57,434 bases of DNA from positions 1-57,434 of the forward strand of contig JBKCNM010000003.1 of NCBI GenBank assembly GCA_046297395.1, given 5' to 3'. Shown in pieces: positions 52,938 through 57,434 of this stretch; position 1 is the first letter of the stretch, and each line of letters starts with the position of its first letter. A model generated the notes under the pieces. It did not search any database and had not been told where the DNA came from. It was given only the letters and a program-made list of their open reading frames with translations. The position numbers and the translations under genes are program-made. The stretch is from JBEICQ01 sp046297395. GTDB lineage: Bacteria > Bacteroidota > Bacteroidia > UBA4408.

Positions 52938-53039
52938 GCAGTTAGGCATCAGCAAACGGAAAAATTTCCTTCAGCTTTCATTGTCATTTTGCTTCCTCGT
53001 GGCGCTATTTTTTTAAAGGCTTATCATTATTATTGCAAA

Positions 53040-55145
53040 ATGAAAAAAAACATCATTCTCTTATTATCTTTCTTTTATGAACTGTCCTCTGCGCAGATTG
53101 GATATCTTCAGTGGAGCATATCTCTGAGTGGAACCGGTAACAGTCCCTCATACGCCAATATGGTGAATGCAATTTGCACAGATCACCATGGCAATTCAGT
53201 GGTTGTGGGAAATTTTGCAGGCAACATCGATCTTGATCCATCCTCTTCTGCCTTTACGCTCAACTCTCCCTCAACTACACTGTTTAATGCATTTTTGGCT
53301 CGTTACAGCAGCACAAACCAATTTCTTGGTGGGTTTCTTATTCCCGGTAATCAAGATGTAATAGCCTCCATTGTGAAACCTGCTCCTTCTCATTCGCTTT
53401 ATGTTGCAGGTACTTACAGAGGAACAATGGATGCAGATCCTGATACCGGTACTTTTCTTCTGAACTCATCAGGTGGTTACGATTATTTTATTGCCTCCTA
53501 TGATTCCTCAGGGAGTCTCCAGTTTGCTTTCTCACTGGGTTCAAACACAGCGCCCGAAAAAATACATGATATGCAAGTAGATTCCCTAGGTAATATTTAC
53601 ATCACAGGAATCATTAGTGATACTGTGGATTTTGATCCGGGACCGGGTGTTTCTTTCTTGAACGGAACGCCTATAGGAAGCATGTTTTTGGCCAAATACA
53701 ATCCATTGGGAGAACTCCTTTGGGCATTCATGCTCGATAATCCAAATACGATACAAAATGGGTATTCGCTTGCCTTCGATACCTCCGGTAATGTGCTTGT
53801 GAATCTACTAACAGCAGGTGTGCTGGATGCCGATCCCGGACCCGGTACAGCCAATTTTGCGCCCAATGCGTCAAGAGGCTTACTCATTGCCAGATACTCT
53901 CCACAGGGTACCTACCTTAATGCATGGATGATAGGTGATGCCGGTTCTTCTTATGACCAAACAGCCATGGTTTGCGACAACCAGAATGCCATCTGGTTGG
54001 CAGGAAAATTTGGTGGAAATATTGATTTAAACCCAGGACCGGGTACGCTGATGGTTACATCAACAACCAATGCAGCTGTTTTTCTTGCAAGGTATACTTT
54101 GTCCGGCCAGCTTCTTCATGGTTCATTGCCCGGTTTGTCAAACATCACTTCCCAAAGTCTGAGGGTCGATTCTCTATGCTCAGCTTACCTTGTTTCCTCT
54201 AACATGAACACGCAGTCTGAGATGAAAAAAATTGATGTAAACGGCAACCAGATATATTCCAAATCTCTTCAGACAACCAGTGCGTATATCATGGCAGTGG
54301 AACTCAGAGGTGCTGACAACTTCAGCTTAGGTGGAGGCATCCGCGGAAGCACTTCATTAGACAATACCATTGTTTTTGGAGGCTCCACAACCACCCCGGT
54401 TTTGCTTCAGTTTGGACCCTGTTTAATTCCTCAGATAACAGATCAGCCGGGAGCCGCTTCTGTATGTGACTCCACAGAAGTTGAATTCACAATTGCTGCC
54501 ATCGGTACAGGTTTACAATACCAATGGTATCGCAATCTTCAGCTGATGCCTCAGGACACTTTGCCCACCTTAACTCTTGGACAGGTTGATTCCTCCTTTT
54601 CTGCCAATTATCAGTGCATCATCACCGGAACCTGCGGTGCAGATACCACACTCCCTATTCCATTAAGTGTGTTTGCCTATCCTCAGGTAAGCATACTTAT
54701 CAACGGAACCGAATTGCAGGCGCTGCCAGCCAATCTTGCATCGTATGAGTGGTTACTCAATGGATCACCTGTGGGCAATACTGCTCCCATTCTTTCCAAT
54801 GCAGGAAATGGATTTTATCAGGTTGTGGGTACCAATGCTTCAGGATGCTCCGATACCTCTTTTGCAGTTGTAATAACGGATGCATCGTTTTCTAAAAATC
54901 AGGATTTCACCGTATTTCCCAACCCATCAGAGGGAGTATTTGAGATACCTGCCGGTGCGCATGCTTGGTTAAAGCATGCAATTATTCGTATCACCAATGC
55001 CACCGGTCAATTGCAGTTTGAAAAAAGTGCAGGTACTTCGCTCTCCCGCTTGGAATTGAAGGAGGCCGCTTCGGGAATGTATCTTTTGCAAATACTTGAT
55101 ACCTCAGGTGAGATGCTCCATCAAAAGAAACTTTTCATTAAATAA
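53040..55145 (+). CDS. Secreted SBBP-like beta-propeller protein with T9SS type A tail
   Basis: A 701-residue secreted protein with signal peptide MKKNIILLLSFFYELSSA. The first 420 residues contain repeats of the form GNIYITG..DTVDFDPGPG..FLAKY, the SBBP-like beta-propeller pattern common in Bacteroidota; at least five copies can be counted. An Ig-like domain follows (SVCDSTEVEFTIAAIGTGLQYQWYRN), then a second beta domain and a type A sorting domain (FTVFPNPSEGVFEI to LFIK). Its role is unknown. The ATG at 53040 is used because the signal peptide begins there and the earlier start at 52893 overlaps the gdhA terminator. Confidence 0.87.
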   Translation: MKKNIILLLSFFYELSSAQIGYLQWSISLSGTGNSPSYANMVNAICTDHHGNSVVVGNFAGNIDLDPSSSAFTLNSPSTTLFNAFLARYSSTNQFLGGFLIPGNQDVIASIVKPAPSHSLYVAGTYRGTMDADPDTGTFLLNSSGGYDYFIASYDSSGSLQFAFSLGSNTAPEKIHDMQVDSLGNIYITGIISDTVDFDPGPGVSFLNGTPIGSMFLAKYNPLGELLWAFMLDNPNTIQNGYSLAFDTSGNVLVNLLTAGVLDADPGPGTANFAPNASRGLLIARYSPQGTYLNAWMIGDAGSSYDQTAMVCDNQNAIWLAGKFGGNIDLNPGPGTLMVTSTTNAAVFLARYTLSGQLLHGSLPGLSNITSQSLRVDSLCSAYLVSSNMNTQSEMKKIDVNGNQIYSKSLQTTSAYIMAVELRGADNFSLGGGIRGSTSLDNTIVFGGSTTTPVLLQFGPCLIPQITDQPGAASVCDSTEVEFTIAAIGTGLQYQWYRNLQLMPQDTLPTLTLGQVDSSFSANYQCIITGTCGADTTLPIPLSVFAYPQVSILINGTELQALPANLASYEWLLNGSPVGNTAPILSNAGNGFYQVVGTNASGCSDTSFAVVITDASFSKNQDFTVFPNPSEGVFEIPAGAHAWLKHAIIRITNATGQLQFEKSAGTSLSRLELKEAASGMYLLQILDTSGEMLHQKKLFIK

Positions 55146-55363
55146 ACACCTGTGAAATGGAGGAGCTGTTTTCAAAAAAATTGTTCTAGGCTCATCAGGT
55201 TTTCCTCGAAATAAAGTTGCTCAGAACCAATCAAAGCCTGCGTGATTTTTTTCTGATTTCTTAAGCATCTTATCATTCAAATCGCATCCTCTTGTCATAT
55301 CAGCATTGTTGAGCTATGCAGACAATGCATGAAATATTATCTTTTACAACAAAAGAAATAAAA

Positions 55364-56380
55364 TCAGTCCGCCAGTTTCACCACCCGCTTGCTTTTTCTG
55401 TGGCAGTAGGAAACCCTTATCTCAAACCCACCTCTCAAATTTGTGGCGCCGGTCAAGGCAGATACATTCACATCGTAGCTGATTCCAATGAGAAGCGATT
55501 TCTTTAGTTCGTAATGAAAAGAAGGAATAAGCGCATCACCATAACGATAATGAAGGCCAAAGAGGATGTTTGAGGAGGTATAGTAATCTGTATACTTTGA
55601 GTCAATCCCTTTGTTTATTCGGAACAATCCTCCTGCCACCACCATGATGGAAGGCCCCTGCGATTGAATTAAAAACGATGGAAGCACATAGGCATCTGTT
55701 CCGCTCAGATTGAACTCACCAATGCCGGTAATAGTAATACGACTATACTGTCTTTGTGAATCGTTTCCTAAAAATGAGTTTCCGGGTCGGTTGATATGTA
55801 CATAGCCAAAGGCAAGCGTAAAATTGTTTCTTCGATTCATTTTTTTTGCGTAAGCAAGTCCAACATTTGCTGAGTATTCCGGGAATGCAGTTGTACTGAA
55901 AGTTTCGCCATTCGACAATTTTTCGTCTACGCTTCTTCCATTGTATTGCCTGTCGAATCGCAATGCATCAAAGGAGATGCTTTTCTGAGAAAATCCAAAC
56001 TGCAAGGCACCACTTAACCGGGAAGATCTGTTGAGTGCAGTACCGAAGGCAATTGCTCCCAAAATCATGTTGCTGTTCAGTTGCGAATTTCCTGCCCGGT
56101 CATTAATGATGATCATTCCTGCAGCGATGCGGCGGTTGTTGTCAATGTTCCAGCCCTTGTCAAGTCCAATGCCGGTGGTAACAAATGGTTTTCCAATGGC
56201 ATTCCACTGCTGCCTGAAGGAAGAGGAAATACGCAATGAATTTCCGCCTTCGTCTCCGGCAAAGGTGGGATTTGTAAAAAAACGGTTGGCATAAAACTGC
56301 GAGAAGAATTCGTCTTGTGCAAATGCATATCCGGGCATCACGAGCACCAATAGAAAAAGAATAATTGATTTTGTTTTCAT
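55364..56380 (-). CDS. PorP/SprF family type IX secretion system membrane protein
   Basis: A 338-residue outer-membrane beta-barrel protein of the PorP/SprF family. The signal peptide MKTKSIILFLLVLVMPGYAFA is followed by QDEFFSQFYANRFFTNPTFAGD, the family's usual start, then alternating hydrophobic beta strands and NLRGGFEIRVSYCH at the C-terminus. In Bacteroidota many PorP paralogues are encoded next to large type B cargo proteins and are thought to help attach or export them. Here it overlaps the upstream CHU_C gene by four bases (ATGA), so the pair form an operon. It is probably such a cargo partner, not the core PorP. Confidence 0.92.
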   Translation of the reverse strand: MKTKSIILFLLVLVMPGYAFAQDEFFSQFYANRFFTNPTFAGDEGGNSLRISSSFRQQWNAIGKPFVTTGIGLDKGWNIDNNRRIAAGMIIINDRAGNSQLNSNMILGAIAFGTALNRSSRLSGALQFGFSQKSISFDALRFDRQYNGRSVDEKLSNGETFSTTAFPEYSANVGLAYAKKMNRRNNFTLAFGYVHINRPGNSFLGNDSQRQYSRITITGIGEFNLSGTDAYVLPSFLIQSQGPSIMVVAGGLFRINKGIDSKYTDYYTSSNILFGLHYRYGDALIPSFHYELKKSLLIGISYDVNVSALTGATNLRGGFEIRVSYCHRKSKRVVKLAD

Positions 56381-57434
56381 CGGATGAGGGTGATATTGCC
56401 TTTTTGATTCAGTTGATTGCCACGGTAATCTTCCCCGTTTAAATAATAAACAAAAACCCCCGGATCAAGCATGATTCCCCTTTGTGTTCCATCCCATCCC
56501 TGTTTTTGTTGATTGGTGTAAAATACCTGTTCACCCCATCGGTTATAAATGTAAAAATCAAAAGTTTTCACGCTTCCCCTCACATACAAAATATCATTTA
56601 TCCCATCATTGTTTGGTGTAAAGCCTTCCGGAATAAATAAATCTCGAAGGATAAATGCACTGTCGCAATTGATAATTTCAATAGGGTAGGCGTTTAGTCC
56701 GCTGCGTTTGCAGATGCTTCCCTTGAATGTATAAGTAACTATGTGTTTGCCCGTATCGGTGAGCAGAGGATTCAGCTCGCCTGTAAGCGGATCAATATGA
56801 GGGTAAGTCCCAAAAGTTCCTCCTGTTGAAAATTCAGCAGACAGAATAGGCAATGTGTTTTGGTTGTTACACAGGATGTCAGGATAAGAAAATGCAATAT
56901 TGAGCGTAGTATCGCTTACATTCAAGGTTCGGGTCTCTTCTCTGTTGGTAAAACAAAATATATTATTTACCCTGTACCTCACCGGGAAACTTCCAACCTG
57001 TTGAGGAATATTGGAGACCAATCCTGTGAGGCTGTCAACTTGCAATACAGGTGATGAAAAAATACCACCGGAGGTATGCCCGGGAGCAAGAACAGGTGCA
57101 GCTGTGGTGGCACCCAAACAAAGCTCAGCCGGATAGGAGAAATCAATAGTGGTGATGTTCAGTGGTTTTACAAAAACAGAATCTGTGAAACTGCCACCGT
57201 TATCACATCCGTCTGTTGAAACGGTGTAGGTGATGCCAAAATTTCCATTGACTCCCTGCGGAGAAATCGCTCCTGAAAGAGGATTTACCGGAAGGTTTCC
57301 ATTGGCACTGAAGTTTCCTCCTGCTGTAAATCCCGGCGTTGTTTGTGGGAGCACCAGTGCATTATTGCAAATGGTATCCGTAAAGGAAACGCCCACGACG
57401 GGAGCTTGCGCATCACCCACAAGAAGCGTATCTG
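56377..57434 (-). CDS. Surface protein with T9SS type B (CHU_C) tail, 5' end beyond window
   Basis: The frame is open to the right edge, so the N-terminus is missing; the GTG at 57420 is not the true start. At least 352 codons are visible. The segment contains repeats of a beta domain with the pattern FSYPAELCLG...GIFSS...DSLTG (three or more copies), often seen in large CHU_C proteins. The C-terminus is a type B sorting domain: IPEGFTPNNDGINDILYVRG, IYNRWGEQVFY, GWDGTQRG, FVYYLNGEDYRGN. The protein is likely large, T9SS-exported and partnered by the overlapping PorP/SprF-like protein. Confidence 0.9.
   Translation of the reverse strand, partial: DTLLVGDAQAPVVGVSFTDTICNNALVLPQTTPGFTAGGNFSANGNLPVNPLSGAISPQGVNGNFGITYTVSTDGCDNGGSFTDSVFVKPLNITTIDFSYPAELCLGATTAAPVLAPGHTSGGIFSSPVLQVDSLTGLVSNIPQQVGSFPVRYRVNNIFCFTNREETRTLNVSDTTLNIAFSYPDILCNNQNTLPILSAEFSTGGTFGTYPHIDPLTGELNPLLTDTGKHIVTYTFKGSICKRSGLNAYPIEIINCDSAFILRDLFIPEGFTPNNDGINDILYVRGSVKTFDFYIYNRWGEQVFYTNQQKQGWDGTQRGIMLDPGVFVYYLNGEDYRGNQLNQKGNITLIR

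Noticed and set aside
55146..55363. Possible gene or RNA in the gap between the 53040 gene and the PorP-like gene
   Set aside because: The 218 bases contain no convincing frame, promoter or stem-loop. Short frames present overlap the PorP-like gene on the other strand.

Overview
The window looks like a chromosomal segment from a gliding-type, T9SS-bearing member of the Bacteroidota. Four things support this. Several proteins end in type A or type B C-terminal T9SS sorting domains. A PorP/SprF-family protein is present. Promoters match the Bacteroidota pattern (TTG, about 19 bases, TAnnTTTG) and Shine-Dalgarno sequences are mostly absent. Housekeeping proteins such as RpoB, NusG and EF-Tu read as Bacteroidota orthologues. 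I cannot name the genus; a free-living Chitinophagales or Saprospirales-like lineage is a guess.

Layout. 1-5.2 kb: Zn-dependent phospholipase C/nuclease-like protein (-), then pdxH with a GIN-domain lipoprotein (+), converging on a cyanophycin synthetase (-). 5.3-13.7 kb: minus-strand genes for a secreted VCBS/ASPIC-UnbV protein, a T9SS-tagged pentaheme cytochrome, smpB with a lipoprotein, and an M43 metalloprotease. 14-15.9 kb: gatB and hpf. 16.0-29.1 kb: a translation/transcription block in the order tRNA-Thr, Tyr, Gly, Thr, tuf, tRNA-Trp, secE, nusG, rplK, rplA, rplJ, rplL, rpoB, rpoC, followed by a DUF3467 gene. 29.5-35.9 kb: glycan genes (flippase, FkbM methyltransferase, GT11 fucosyltransferase-like, GT4) running into an MBL-fold hydrolase and a sigma-54-type response regulator. 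36.0-36.6 kb: rplU-rpmA (-). 36.7-42.8 kb: a giant repeat surface protein. 43.0-52.9 kb: hppA, a type B T9SS protein with a lipoprotein, riboflavin synthase, nnr (-), tatA and gdhA. 53.0-57.4 kb: a type A T9SS protein, then a PorP/SprF-CHU_C pair (-) running off the right edge.

The most striking observation is in rpoB. The gene is full length (1,269 codons plus stop) and in one frame, but codon 93 is TAG where a tyrosine conserved as far as E. coli (RGVTYSAPL) is expected. TAG ends several other genes here, so it is not a global reassignment. About 5 kb upstream, the tRNA-Tyr(GTA) gene has pyrimidines at positions 37 and 38 and a G-A mismatch in its T stem. Sequencing error is the simplest explanation for both; programmed or tolerated readthrough is the interesting alternative.

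The accessory genes mostly concern the cell surface: seven T9SS cargo proteins, three lipoproteins and a glycan cluster. Cyanophycin synthesis and NADPH-type glutamate dehydrogenase suggest nitrogen storage. No CRISPR array, insertion sequence, integrase or rRNA was seen.
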